From the NCBI RefSeq assembly GCF_003752595.1, contig NZ_RKIJ01000010.1, positions 310,001-374,000 on the forward strand: a stretch of 64,000 nucleotides of DNA, read 5' to 3'. Shown here piece after piece: positions 1-8,145 of this stretch. The position numbers were made by a program, and so were the translations under genes. Numbering within the stretch: position 1 is the stretch's first letter; every line of letters begins with the position of its first letter. A model generated the notes under the pieces. It ran no database searches and had not been told where the DNA came from. It was given only the letters and a program-made list of their open reading frames with translations. This DNA comes from Cellulomonas sp. PhB143 (GTDB lineage: Bacteria; Actinomycetota; Actinomycetes; Actinomycetales; Cellulomonadaceae).

Positions 1-336
1 CTCGTGATGATCGAGGCGGTGGCCCGGCTCCTGCCGGGCGTCGTCGGGAACCCCGCGTCGCTGGTCGAGGAGTCGCACGGCGCGGCCGGGCTGCTGGAGT
101 ACCCCGTCTACACCAAGCCGCCGCGGTGGGAGGGCCTCGCCGTCCCGGAGGTCCTGCTCTCGGGGCACCACGCGCGGATCGCACGATGGCGCCGCGACGA
201 GTCGCTGCGACGGACCGCGGCGCGCCGGCCGGACCTCGTGGCGGCGCTGGACACGGCCGCGCTCGACAAGGACGACGTGCGGCTGCTGGGCGAGCTGGGC
301 TGGGTCGTGTCCGACGGCAGGGTTGTGGCAGAATAG
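1..336 (+). CDS. trmD: tRNA (guanine-N1)-methyltransferase TrmD, C-terminal part
   Basis: C-terminal 111 codons of the SPOUT-class enzyme that methylates N1 of G37 in tRNA and so prevents +1 frameshifting. The frame is open from base 1, so the start lies outside the window. Family landmarks are readable: [10 protein letters not shown], then [18 protein letters not shown], then [18 protein letters not shown], the last belonging to the helical C-terminal domain. By eye, the catalytic Asp seen in the usual E-D-S-(F/H) motif is Glu here (EESH). The gene sits upstream of rplS, the common bacterial arrangement (rimM-trmD-rplS). Confidence 0.95.
   Translation, partial: LVMIEAVARLLPGVVGNPASLVEESHGAAGLLEYPVYTKPPRWEGLAVPEVLLSGHHARIARWRRDESLRRTAARRPDLVAALDTAALDKDDVRLLGELGWVVSDGRVVAE
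329..334 (+). promoter_or_regulatory. candidate -10 element before rplS
   Basis: The hexamer cagaat overlaps the trmD stop codon and fits the loose actinobacterial -10 pattern (A at position 2, T at position 6). It would give rplS a leader of about 215 nt. No good -35 is visible, so rplS may also be read through from trmD. Confidence 0.35.
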
Positions 337-557
337 ACCTTCGGTGTGTGCGGTTCGCGTCCTCTGCCACAGGGGAGGGTGCGACGGGGTGCCGACCTTC
401 GACGGTCCGGTCCCCGACGCCTGCCGGTGACGGAGCGTGACCACGCGGACGCGTGCGAGCGGTCACCGGGCACGCACCCCGAACCGATCGACCAGCCGGA
501 CCCGCCTCGGGCGGGCCACGAGTACGCGACCGACCTGTGGCGGTGCGAGGAGAAGAC

Positions 558-908
558 ATGCACACGCTCGACAGCGTCGACGCAGCATCGCTGCGCAGCG
601 ACATCCCGGACTTCCGCGCCGGTGACACCCTCAAGGTCAACGTGAAGGTCGTCGAGGGCAACCGCTCTCGCGTCCAGCTCTTCCAGGGCGTCGTCATCGC
701 GCGCCAGGGCGAGGGCGTCCGCGAGACGTTCACCGTCCGCAAGGTCAGCTTCGGCGTCGGCGTCGAGCGCACCTTCCCGGTGCACTCCCCGACGATCGAC
801 ACGATCGAGGTCGCGACCCGCGGTGACGTGCGCCGCGCGAAGCTGTACTACCTGCGTGCGCTGCGCGGCAAGAAGGCGAAGATCAAGGAGAAGCGCGAGG
901 CGCGCTGA
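558..908 (+). CDS. rplS: 50S ribosomal protein L19
   Basis: Ribosomal protein at the 30S/50S interface. The 116-residue product matches the usual L19 length, with the typical [20 protein letters not shown]-terminal stretch, the [10 protein letters not shown] core and a basic [12 protein letters not shown] tail. ATG at 558 was chosen over upstream in-frame codons because the family begins about 15 residues before the PDFRAGD motif and a purine-rich gaggagaag precedes it. It is followed directly by a strong terminator, so it ends the trmD transcription unit. Confidence 0.97.
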   Translation: MHTLDSVDAASLRSDIPDFRAGDTLKVNVKVVEGNRSRVQLFQGVVIARQGEGVRETFTVRKVSFGVGVERTFPVHSPTIDTIEVATRGDVRRAKLYYLRALRGKKAKIKEKREAR

Positions 909-926
909 CCCCTCCTGCACGGCACG

Positions 927-964
927 GACGACGGGCACCCACCTGCTGGTGGGTGCCCGTCGTC
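927..964 (+). terminator. strong hairpin terminator after rplS
   Basis: A 17-bp stem (927-943 with 948-964) closed by a 4-nt loop starts 18 nt after the rplS stop. There is no U-tract, as is common for actinobacterial terminators. Confidence 0.85.
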
Positions 965-1014
965 GTCCGCGGGCGGGGCCCCGCGAGGGTTTTCCGGCGC
1001 CCAGGAAAAGGTGG

Positions 1015-1020
1015 CAGAGT
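1015..1020 (+). promoter_or_regulatory. start-proximal -10 of lepB (leaderless type)
   Basis: cagagt lies exactly 6 nt before the GTG start of lepB, so transcription should begin at or next to the start codon. Confidence 0.5.
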
Positions 1021-1026
1021 GTCCGC

Positions 1027-1803
1027 GTGACCGACGACACCGCCCCCGAGCACTCCCCGGCCGTGCCCGCCCTGCAGCCCGCGGCGGACTTCTCGGCCGC
1101 CGGGGCGCGAGCCGAGACCGGCGGCGCTCCCGCCCGGCGCGGCTCGTTCCTGCGCGAGGTCGCGATCGTCCTCGTCTCGGCGCTCCTGCTCTCGTGGTTG
1201 ATCAAGACCTTCCTCGTGCAGGCCTTCTACATCCCGAGCGAGTCCATGGAGGACACGCTGAAGGTGAACGACCGGGTGATGGTCTCGCGGATGGTGCCGG
1301 ACGTCTTCGACGTCCACCGGGGCGACGTCGTCGTCTTCCAGGACCCGGGCGGCTGGCTGGGCCCGCAGTACACCGAGACGGACCGCGGCGCGCTGGGCAA
1401 CGGCGTGCACGACGTCCTGACCTGGGTGGGCCTCGTGCCGCAGGACAGCGAGGACCACCTCGTCAAGCGCGTCATCGGTACCCCCGGCGACCACGTGACG
1501 TGCTGCGACGCGCAGGGGCGCGTGCAGGTCAACGGTCAGAGCATCGACGAGACCTACGTCAAGCCCGGCTCGGTGCCGAGCGAGATCCCGTTCGACGTGA
1601 CCGTCCCGGACGACATGCTCTTCGTGATGGGCGACAACCGCCAGCACTCCGCCGACTCGCGCTACAACACCGGCAAGCCGGGGGGCGGGTTCGTGCCGAT
1701 GGACGACGTGACGGGGACGGCGTTCCTGCGCGTCTGGCCGCTCGACCGCTTCGCCTTCCTGCGCAACCCGGGTGACGTCTTCGCGGACGTCCCCGCACCG
1801 TGA
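1027..1803 (+). CDS. lepB: signal peptidase I (type I leader peptidase)
   Basis: Membrane-anchored serine protease that removes signal peptides from exported preproteins. The 258-residue product has a disordered cytoplasmic N-terminus, one transmembrane segment (about residues 45-67), then the S26 boxes: IPSESMEDTL with nucleophile Ser73, LVKRVIGTPGDHV with general-base Lys147, and the box E motif GDNRQHSADSR. GTG at 1027 is chosen because a -10-like hexamer stands 6 nt upstream, and because upstream codons belong to the terminator region. It overlaps rnhB by 4 bp, so the two are probably translationally coupled. Confidence 0.95.
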   Translation: MTDDTAPEHSPAVPALQPAADFSAAGARAETGGAPARRGSFLREVAIVLVSALLLSWLIKTFLVQAFYIPSESMEDTLKVNDRVMVSRMVPDVFDVHRGDVVVFQDPGGWLGPQYTETDRGALGNGVHDVLTWVGLVPQDSEDHLVKRVIGTPGDHVTCCDAQGRVQVNGQSIDETYVKPGSVPSEIPFDVTVPDDMLFVMGDNRQHSADSRYNTGKPGGGFVPMDDVTGTAFLRVWPLDRFAFLRNPGDVFADVPAP

Positions 1804-2618
1804 CCGTCCCGGGGGGGACGACGGCCCAGGCGCCGTCGGCCCGCAGGGCGCGCACGATGCCCGACCTGCGCCACGAACGGTCGCTGCTGCGCGGCGGCGC
1901 CCGCCTGGTCGCGGGGATGGACGAGGTCGGGCGCGGCGCGCTCGCGGGGCCGGTCAGCGTGGGGGTCGTCGTCGTCGACGAGCGCACGCGGTCCTGCCCG
2001 CGAGGTCTGACCGACTCCAAGCTGCTCACCCCGCGGGCCCGCGAGGGGTTCGTCGCGCCGACGCGCCGCTGGTGCGTGGCCTCGGCGGTGGGCCACGCGT
2101 CGTCCTGGGAGATCGACGCCGTGGGCATCGTCGCGGCGCTGCGCCTGGCCGGGCGGCGGGCGCTCGCCGCCGTCGCGGACCGCTGCGGTCCGGTCGACGT
2201 CGTCCTGCTGGACGGGTCCCACGACTGGCTGAGCCGGCCGCAGGAAGACCTGTTCGCGGGGCTCGCCGCGCCCGTGCCCGGCGGAGGGGGCGGCGCGGCG
2301 GACGAGGCGCTGGTCGGGGACCCGGCCGTCGTGACGCTCGTCAAAGCGGACCTGCGGTGCGCGTCGGTCGCGGGAGCGAGCGTGCTGGCCAAGTGCGAGC
2401 GGGACGCGATGCTCGTCGGGCTCGCGCACGAGCACGCCGCCTACGCCTGGGAGAGCAACAAGGGCTACGCGTCTGCCGAGCATGCCGACGCGCTGCGCCG
2501 GCACGGACCCAGCCCCCTGCACCGCACGAGCTGGCGCCTGCCCGGGCTGGTCCCCGGGACCGAGCCCGGCGCGCCCGTGGCGGCGGTCGGCACGCCGATC
2601 GGGGTGCATGAGGAATGA
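1800..2618 (+). CDS. rnhB: ribonuclease HII
   Basis: Cleaves the RNA strand of RNA/DNA hybrids and nicks at single ribonucleotides embedded in DNA. Family motifs: MDEVGRGALAGPV with metal-binding Asp41 and Glu42, VVLLDGSHDWL and VKADLRCASVAGASVLAK for the remaining acidic ligands, and YAWESNKGYAS near the C-terminus. GTG at 1800 overlaps the lepB stop as GTGA. An in-frame ATG at 1857 is possible and would remove 19 poorly conserved residues. At 272 residues it is a normal length. Confidence 0.95.
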   Translation: MTVPGGTTAQAPSARRARTMPDLRHERSLLRGGARLVAGMDEVGRGALAGPVSVGVVVVDERTRSCPRGLTDSKLLTPRAREGFVAPTRRWCVASAVGHASSWEIDAVGIVAALRLAGRRALAAVADRCGPVDVVLLDGSHDWLSRPQEDLFAGLAAPVPGGGGGAADEALVGDPAVVTLVKADLRCASVAGASVLAKCERDAMLVGLAHEHAAYAWESNKGYASAEHADALRRHGPSPLHRTSWRLPGLVPGTEPGAPVAAVGTPIGVHEE

Positions 2619-2625
2619 TGGGCTC

Positions 2626-2925
2626 GTGAGCGCCGAGGACCTGGAGAACTACGAGACCGACATGGAGCTCGCGCTCTACCGCGAGTACCGGGACGTGGTG
2701 AACCTCTTCTCCTACGTCGTCGAGACGGAACGGCGGTTCTACCTCGCGAACCACGTCGACCTGCAGGTGCGCTCCGCGGCCGGCGAGGTCTACTTCGAGC
2801 TCCGGCTCGCCGACGCGTGGGTGTGGGACGTCTACAGGTCGGCGCGCTTCGTGAAGTCTGTGCGGGTGGTGACGTTCAAGGACGTCAACGTCGAGGAGCT
2901 CGCCAAGGCGGACCTCCAGCTCTGA
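2626..2925 (+). CDS. DUF2469 family protein
   Basis: Small conserved actinobacterial protein (99 residues) of unknown function, homologous in my judgement to Rv2901c. It starts SAEDLENYETDMELALYREYRDV, the hallmark of the family, and is rich in aromatic and acidic residues with no membrane segment. The GTG at 2626 fits the family start; an in-frame ATG at 2608 would overlap rnhB. Its fixed place between rnhB and yraN suggests a role tied to these nucleic-acid genes, but nothing in the sequence shows a reaction. Confidence 0.9.
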   Translation: MSAEDLENYETDMELALYREYRDVVNLFSYVVETERRFYLANHVDLQVRSAAGEVYFELRLADAWVWDVYRSARFVKSVRVVTFKDVNVEELAKADLQL

Positions 2926-3060
2926 GCGGGGCGCCGGGCCGCCGGGCGCTTGGCCCGTGCTCGTCCACACCCGGCCTCCGCGGCCCTCCGGTCCACGACC
3001 GCCCGCACCGGCCCTTCCCGACCCTCGCGCCTGCGGCACCGTGGGTCGCGGAGGTGGCGC

Positions 3061-3432
3061 ATGCTCGCGAAAGACGCGGTGGGTGAGTACGGAGAGCGGT
3101 TGGCGGCCCGGTTCCTGGAGGACTCGGGCTGGGTGGTGCTGGACCGCAACTGGCGGGGCACGGGCGGGGAGCTCGACGTCGTCGCGCTCGACGGAGAGAC
3201 GCTCGTGGTCGTCGAGGTCAAGACACGGCGCGGGACCGCGTACGGGCATCCTGCCCAGGGCGTGACGCCGGCGAAGCTCGCCCGCGTCCGACGGCTCGCG
3301 GGGGAGTGGATGACGGCGCACCTGTCCCTGGAGGGCGCACCGTACGTGCGTGACGTGCGCATCGACGTCGTCGCGGTCGTGCTCCCGCAGGCCGGGGCCG
3401 CCGAGATCGAGCACCTGGCCGGTGTCTGGTGA
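3061..3432 (+). CDS. YraN family (UPF0102) nuclease-like protein
   Basis: 123-residue protein of the YraN family, a restriction-endonuclease-like fold. The PD-(D/E)xK pattern is visible: GGELD (Glu37, Asp39) and VVVEVKTR (Glu52, Lys54). Function is not settled; the genomic tie to comM and dprA points to DNA processing. The ATG at 3061 has a very good ribosome binding site (ggaggtgg, 3050-3057). It overlaps comM by 4 bp. Confidence 0.93.
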   Translation: MLAKDAVGEYGERLAARFLEDSGWVVLDRNWRGTGGELDVVALDGETLVVVEVKTRRGTAYGHPAQGVTPAKLARVRRLAGEWMTAHLSLEGAPYVRDVRIDVVAVVLPQAGAAEIEHLAGVW

Positions 3433-4979
3433 GCGGGTACCGCAGCCGGCTGGGCGTGACCGCCGGGGTGTCGCTCGTGGGGCTCGCCGGCCACGTCGTC
3501 GAGGTGCAGGCCCACCTGGCCGCCTCGGTGCCCGGGTTCTCGCTCGTCGGGCTCCCGGACGCCGCCGTGAGCGAGTCGCGGGACCGCGTCCGCGCCGCGG
3601 TCTCCTCGACGGGGGTGCCGTGGCCGCAGCGCAAGATCACGGTGAACCTCTCGCCCGCGTCGCTGCCGAAGTCCGGCACGGGGTTCGACCTGGCGGTGGC
3701 CGTGGCCGTCCTCGCGGGGGTGGGGCTGGTGCCCCGGGACGTCTCGCGGACCGTGCACATCGGGGAGCTCTCCCTCGACGGCCGCCTGCAGCCCGGCCGG
3801 GGCGTCCTGCCCGCCGTCGCCGCGGCCGTCGCCGCCGGCTTCCGTGACGTCGTGGTCCCGTCCGCCGACGCGGGCGAGGCGGCGCTCGTGCCCGGGGCCC
3901 GTGTGCGCGGGGCGGCGAGCCTCGGGGACGTGCTGGTGATGCACGGCGCCGTCCTGGAGCACCACGTCCCGGCCGAGCCCGTGCCGCGGCCGGAGCCCGT
4001 GCGGGTGCGAGGCGCCGTGCCCGGGGACCTGCGGGACGTCGTCGGCCAGCCGGAGGCGAGGCACGCGCTCGAGGTCGCGGCCGCCGGGGGGCACCACCTG
4101 CTCATGGTCGGGCCGCCCGGGGCGGGCAAGACGATGCTCGCGTCCCGGCTGCCGGGCCTCCTCCCCGACCTCGACGAGGAGGACGCGGTCGCGGTCACGG
4201 CGATCCACTCGGTCGCGGGGACGTTCGACGCCGACGCCGGGCTGGTGCGGCGCCCGCCCTTCGAGGACCCGCACCACACCGCGACCCCCGCGGCCGTGGT
4301 GGGCGGCGGCTCCGGGGTCCCTCGTCCCGGAGCGGCGTCGCGGGCCCACCGCGGCGTGCTGTTCCTGGACGAGGCGCCCGAGTTCGGCTCGCGGGTCCTG
4401 CAGACGCTGCGCCAGCCGCTCGAGGCGGGCGAGCTGGTGATCCACCGGGCGGCGGGCAGCGCGCGCTTCCCGGCGCGCTTCCAGCTCGTGCTCGCCGCCA
4501 ACCCGTGCCCGTGCGGCCACGGGATCGGCAAGGGGCTCGACTGCACCTGCACCGCGCTCGAGCGCCGACGCTACTTCGCGCGCCTGTCCGGACCGCTGCT
4601 CGACCGTGTCGACCTGCAGGTCGACGTGCACCCCGTCCGGCGCAGCGCGCTCGACGCGGCGCCCGAGGCGGAGTCCAGCGCGCAGGTTGCCGTGCGTGTC
4701 GCGGCGGCGCGTGCCGCGGCGGCCGAGCGGCTGTCCGGGACACCGTGGCGCACGACGGCGGAGGTGCCGGGCCGGTGGCTGCGCGAGCGGCTCGGTCCGG
4801 GACGCGGCCTGCTCGGTGATCTCGACCGCGCGATCGACCGGGGGACGCTCAGCCTGCGGGGGGCGGACCGGGTGGTGCGCGTGGCGTGGACGCTCGCCGA
4901 CCTCGCCGGCCGCACGGCGCCCGGGCGGGCGGAGATCGGTCAGGGCCTCGCGCTGCGCACGAGGGGGACCGGTGGCTGA
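3429..4979 (+). CDS. comM: YifB/ComM family Mg-chelatase-like AAA+ ATPase
   Basis: AAA+ ATPase of the ComM family; ComM is a branch-migration helicase acting in natural transformation in gamma-proteobacteria. The 516-residue product has an N-terminal Lon-like ChlI domain (residues about 1-190), Walker A GPPGAGKT at 228-235, the Walker B-like LFLDEAPEF, and a cysteine-rich NPCPCGHG insertion followed by the C-terminal Mg-chelatase domain. It starts inside the yraN stop (GTGA) and overlaps dprA by 8 bp, so yraN, comM and dprA form one coupled unit. Whether this organism takes up DNA is not shown. Confidence 0.93.
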   Translation: MSGYRSRLGVTAGVSLVGLAGHVVEVQAHLAASVPGFSLVGLPDAAVSESRDRVRAAVSSTGVPWPQRKITVNLSPASLPKSGTGFDLAVAVAVLAGVGLVPRDVSRTVHIGELSLDGRLQPGRGVLPAVAAAVAAGFRDVVVPSADAGEAALVPGARVRGAASLGDVLVMHGAVLEHHVPAEPVPRPEPVRVRGAVPGDLRDVVGQPEARHALEVAAAGGHHLLMVGPPGAGKTMLASRLPGLLPDLDEEDAVAVTAIHSVAGTFDADAGLVRRPPFEDPHHTATPAAVVGGGSGVPRPGAASRAHRGVLFLDEAPEFGSRVLQTLRQPLEAGELVIHRAAGSARFPARFQLVLAANPCPCGHGIGKGLDCTCTALERRRYFARLSGPLLDRVDLQVDVHPVRRSALDAAPEAESSAQVAVRVAAARAAAAERLSGTPWRTTAEVPGRWLRERLGPGRGLLGDLDRAIDRGTLSLRGADRVVRVAWTLADLAGRTAPGRAEIGQGLALRTRGTGG

Positions 4980-6231
4980 GCCCCGCTTCGACCTCGGCGA
5001 CGAGCGCCTGGCGCGGGCCGCCTGGAGCCGGCTCGTCGAACCGGGTGACGCCGTCGCCACGGCGCTGGTGGACGCCATGGGCCCGGGCGGCGCGCTCGGG
5101 TGGGTGTGCGCCGCGGTCGAGGACCCGGCGGGCGCCGTGCGCGCGGCAGACGGGGGCGCGGGGACGGACGCGGCAGCGGACGCGGAGGCGGGCGCCCCGG
5201 CCGCCCCGGCCTTCACGGCGCCGCAGCGGCTGCGACGCGCCCTGGAGCGGTGGGAGCCACGGCTCGACGGGCTCGACCCGGAGCGGGACCTGGCCGTGCT
5301 GGACCGCCTGGGCGGTCGCCTCGTGACACCCGGCGCACCGGGGTGGCCCGCGCGGACGCAGGACCTCGGGCCGCAGTCCCCCCTGTGCCTGTGGGTGCGC
5401 GGCGACGCCGACCTCTCCGCGGCCTTCGCCCGCTCGGTGGCGCTCGTGGGCGCGCGCGCCTGCACCGACTACGGCCGCCGCGTGGCGACAGACCTCGGCG
5501 AGACGCTGGCGTCGCGGGGTGTCACGGTGCTCTCCGGCGGCGCGTACGGCATCGACGTCGCGGCGCACCGGGGCGCGCTCGCGGCACGGGGCCCGACGGT
5601 CGCGTTCCTCGCCGGCGGACCCGACCGCCTGTACCCGGCGGGCAACGCCGACGTCCTGCGCGCGGTGGTCGAGCGGGGCGGGTCGGTGGTCAGCGAGGTG
5701 CCTCCCGGGTCGGCGCCGAGCAGGGCCCGCTTCCTGCTGCGCAACCGGCTCATCGCCGCTGCCGCGTGCGCGACGGTGGTGGTCGAGGCCGCGTGGCGCT
5801 CGGGTTCGCTGAGCACCGCCGCCCGGGCGCGCGACCTCCTGCGGCCGGTCGGCGCGGTCCCCGGCCCGGTGACCTCGATGGCCTCGGCAGGCTGCCACCG
5901 CCTGCTGCGCGAGGGGGCCGTGTGCGTGACGGACGCCGACGAGGTGGTGGAGCTCGCCGGCGACCTCGCCGACCTGGCGCCCGAGCGCGCGGCCACGGCC
6001 CGGCCCGGCGACGAGCTGGACCCGGCGGGTCGCCGGGTGTTCGAGTCGCTCCCGCTGCGCGGCGGGGCCGAGCCCGCCTCGGTGGCGCGCGCCGCCGGCC
6101 TCTCGTTCGCCGAGACGCTCGGCGTGCTCGGCGTGCTCGAGCTCGGGGGGTACGCCGAGCGGGTCGACGGCCGCTGGCGGCGTGCCCCGGCCGGGCGGGC
6201 CGGGGTCGGCGCGCGCGGAGCGCCTGCTTGA
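4972..6231 (+). CDS. dprA: DNA-processing protein DprA
   Basis: Binds incoming single-stranded DNA and loads RecA during transformation. The 419-residue protein has an extended N-terminus, the Rossmann-like core (VALVGARACTDYG, VLSGGAYGIDVAAHRGAL, VAFLAGGPDRLYPAGN, SGSLSTAARARD) and a C-terminal winged-helix-like DML1 region. GTG at 4972 follows the ribosome binding site gaggggg and overlaps the comM stop. Residues about 50-75 are an Ala/Gly/Asp-rich linker between the N-terminal helical region and the core. Confidence 0.94.
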   Translation: MAEPRFDLGDERLARAAWSRLVEPGDAVATALVDAMGPGGALGWVCAAVEDPAGAVRAADGGAGTDAAADAEAGAPAAPAFTAPQRLRRALERWEPRLDGLDPERDLAVLDRLGGRLVTPGAPGWPARTQDLGPQSPLCLWVRGDADLSAAFARSVALVGARACTDYGRRVATDLGETLASRGVTVLSGGAYGIDVAAHRGALAARGPTVAFLAGGPDRLYPAGNADVLRAVVERGGSVVSEVPPGSAPSRARFLLRNRLIAAAACATVVVEAAWRSGSLSTAARARDLLRPVGAVPGPVTSMASAGCHRLLREGAVCVTDADEVVELAGDLADLAPERAATARPGDELDPAGRRVFESLPLRGGAEPASVARAAGLSFAETLGVLGVLELGGYAERVDGRWRRAPAGRAGVGARGAPA

Positions 6232-6262
6232 TCCGGTGCGGCGCGGCACCGACCCTGGCGTC

Positions 6263-7231
6263 ATGGGTACCCCCACGGGCGCGACGAGCGCCGAGAGCGC
6301 CGAGAGCGCCGAGAGCGCCGAGTGCGGCGTGAGCGGCGGCGCGGCCCGGGCTCTCGCCGCGTTCGAGGAGCACCTGCTCGTGGAGCGTGGGCTGTCCGAG
6401 CACACGGTCCGGGCCTATGTCGGGGACACCGCGTCGATGCTGGCCTCCGTGGGCGCCGGGCGCGCGCTCGAGGACGTCGGGCTCGGGGACCTGCGGGCGT
6501 GGCTCGCGGGGATGTCGGCCGCGGGTCGCTCGCGGGCGAGCATCGCGCGCCGCGGCGCGTCGGTCCGGGCGTTCTTCGGGTGGGCGCGCCGGGCGGGGCT
6601 CGTCCCGAGCGACCCGTCCGTGCGCCTCGCGAGCCCGCGGGTCGCCCGCACCTTGCCCGTCGTGCTCGACGTCGCACCGGCGGCTCGGCTGATGGACGTC
6701 GCGCGGGACGCCGCACAGGAGGGCGACCCGGCGGCGCTGCGCACGTGGGCCGCGCTCGAGCTGCTCTACGGCACGGGTGCCCGGGTGGGAGAGCTGGTGT
6801 CGGTCGACGTCGACGACGTGGACCTCGCCGGGCGCAGCGTCCGGGTCCTGGGCAAGGGGCGCAAGGAGCGCGTGGTCCCTTTCGGCGTTCCCGCCGCGCG
6901 CGCCCTGCGGGCCTGGCTCGACCGGGGGCGCCCCGCGCTGTGGAGCCCCGCCGCGGGCGCGGCGCTGCTGGTCGGCGACCGCGGCGGGCGATGGGGCCAG
7001 CGCCAGGCGCGCGAGGCGGTGCACCGCGCGGCGGCCTGCGCGGGGGTCGACGACGTGGCCCCGCACGCCCTGCGCCACAGCGCCGCGACCCATCTCCTCG
7101 AGGGAGGCTCCGACCTGCGCTCCGTGCAGGAGGTCCTGGGGCACACGTCGCTGGCCACCACCGAGCGCTACACCCACGTCGGCGCAGAGCGCCTGCGGTC
7201 CTCGTTCGAGCAGGCGTTCCCGCGCGCGTGA
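6263..7231 (+). CDS. xerC: tyrosine recombinase XerC
   Basis: Site-specific recombinase resolving chromosome dimers at dif with XerD. The 322-residue product has a SAM-like N-terminal core-binding domain and a C-terminal catalytic domain with a full set of active-site residues: Arg174 (GTGARVGEL), Lys198 (GKGRKER), His268 and Arg271 (HALRH), His294 (LGHTSL) and nucleophile Tyr303 (ERYTHV). Start ATG 6263 puts a short Ser-Ala-Glu repeat at the N-terminus. XerC rather than XerD is assigned from its place after dprA. Confidence 0.93.
   Translation: MGTPTGATSAESAESAESAECGVSGGAARALAAFEEHLLVERGLSEHTVRAYVGDTASMLASVGAGRALEDVGLGDLRAWLAGMSAAGRSRASIARRGASVRAFFGWARRAGLVPSDPSVRLASPRVARTLPVVLDVAPAARLMDVARDAAQEGDPAALRTWAALELLYGTGARVGELVSVDVDDVDLAGRSVRVLGKGRKERVVPFGVPAARALRAWLDRGRPALWSPAAGAALLVGDRGGRWGQRQAREAVHRAAACAGVDDVAPHALRHSAATHLLEGGSDLRSVQEVLGHTSLATTERYTHVGAERLRSSFEQAFPRA
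6286..6322 (+). repeat. 9-bp tandem repeat in the xerC N-terminus
   Basis: Four copies of gagcgccga at 6286, 6295, 6304 and 6313, coding for SAE units just after the start codon. In-frame, so copy-number change would not break the gene. Confidence 0.9.
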
Positions 7232-7250
7232 GCCTCGTGTCGCCCGCGAC

Positions 7251-8006
7251 CTAGGAGACGGCGGGCAGCCGACCGAGGGGGAGCAGGACGACCGGGTCGC
7301 CCTGGGCGAGCAGGACCATGGGGTCGAGGTAGCGCTCGCCCCGCCGCACTCCCCAGTGCACGCACGGCCCGTCGCAGTGCCCGGCGTCGTCGGTGAGCGT
7401 GCCGACCGCGTCGCCGCGGCGCACCCGGTCGCCCACGTCCACGAGCGCTGCCACCGGTTCGAGGCTGGTGCGCAGGCCGCCGTCGTGCGTGACGACGAGG
7501 ACGCGTCGCCCGGCGACGGGCCCGGCGAACGTCACGACACCGTCGGCGGGGGAGAGCACCGTGGCGCCCGGCGCGGCGCGGAGGTCGACCCCGCGGTGCC
7601 CGGGCAGCCAGTCGTGCGCGGGGAGGTCCGCGGGCGCCGCGACGTCCGCCGGTCCCGGCAGCGGCAGCACCCAGACCGCGTCCGCCGAGGCGTCGCCTCC
7701 CGGGCGGCGCGGGTCGGCCTCCCGTGGTACGCCGACGGCGCGCGGCGCGCCGGTGGGCCCGGGTCCGAGGGTCCAGGAGCCCGCTCCCGCGGTGTCCATG
7801 GCCTGGGCGCCGGCCGCACCGGTGCCCGCCGCGCGGGTGCCCGCTGTCCCGACGGCCGCGGTCGACGGCGACCCGGCGAGCAGCAGCACCACGGCCGCCG
7901 CGAGGACGGCGCGCTGCGCTCGCGGCCGCGCGCCGGCGGTCGCACCGGACGGGGCACCGGTGCGTCCAGCGGCGGGGACAGGGGCGGGCACAATCGGCGA
8001 GGCCAT
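7251..8006 (-). CDS. secreted M23 family metallopeptidase
   Basis: LytM-type zinc endopeptidase expected to cut peptidoglycan cross-bridges or stems outside the membrane. The 251-residue protein has a signal peptide or anchor (hydrophobic run about residues 31-47), an Ala/Gly-rich linker, then the M23 domain: His137 and Asp141 (HRGVD) as zinc ligands and His217 (CVHWGV) as the third. The first His of the usual HxH pair is Cys215. Start ATG at 8006 is supported by the signal sequence and a -10-like hexamer 6 nt upstream. It is convergent with xerC, and lies upstream of rpsB as in other Actinobacteria. Confidence 0.9.
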   Translation of the reverse strand: MASPIVPAPVPAAGRTGAPSGATAGARPRAQRAVLAAAVVLLLAGSPSTAAVGTAGTRAAGTGAAGAQAMDTAGAGSWTLGPGPTGAPRAVGVPREADPRRPGGDASADAVWVLPLPGPADVAAPADLPAHDWLPGHRGVDLRAAPGATVLSPADGVVTFAGPVAGRRVLVVTHDGGLRTSLEPVAALVDVGDRVRRGDAVGTLTDDAGHCDGPCVHWGVRRGERYLDPMVLLAQGDPVVLLPLGRLPAVS

Positions 8007-8012
8007 GCTGCG

Positions 8013-8018
8013 ACCCTG
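8013..8018 (-). promoter_or_regulatory. start-proximal -10 of the M23 peptidase gene
   Basis: On the minus strand cagggt lies 6 nt before the ATG, matching the leaderless pattern seen elsewhere in the window. Confidence 0.4.
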
Positions 8019-8133
8019 GCGCGAGAACCCCGGTGGCGGCGCGCGGAGGGGCGAGCCTGTGGAGGCCGGCCGCGCAGGGGCGCGGTGTGGAGGGCGCCGA
8101 GGCCGCGGCCCCTGGTCCGGTTCGCACCGGTGC

Positions 8134-8139
8134 GAGGAT
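8134..8139 (+). promoter_or_regulatory. start-proximal -10 of the GrpB-family gene
   Basis: gaggat lies 6 nt before the GTG start; the same hexamer and spacing precede the lhr gene. The gagg could also serve as a weak ribosome binding site. Confidence 0.4.
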
Positions 8140-8145
8140 GGTCGC

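Noticed and set aside
1811-1817. G-run near the start of rnhB as a possible frameshift
   Set aside because: The frame is open across it and both sides fit RNase HII, so no frameshift is needed.
6263-7231. Phage or integron integrase instead of XerC
   Set aside because: Size, residue pattern and position after dprA fit housekeeping XerC, and there are no phage genes, att-site repeats or tRNA beside it.
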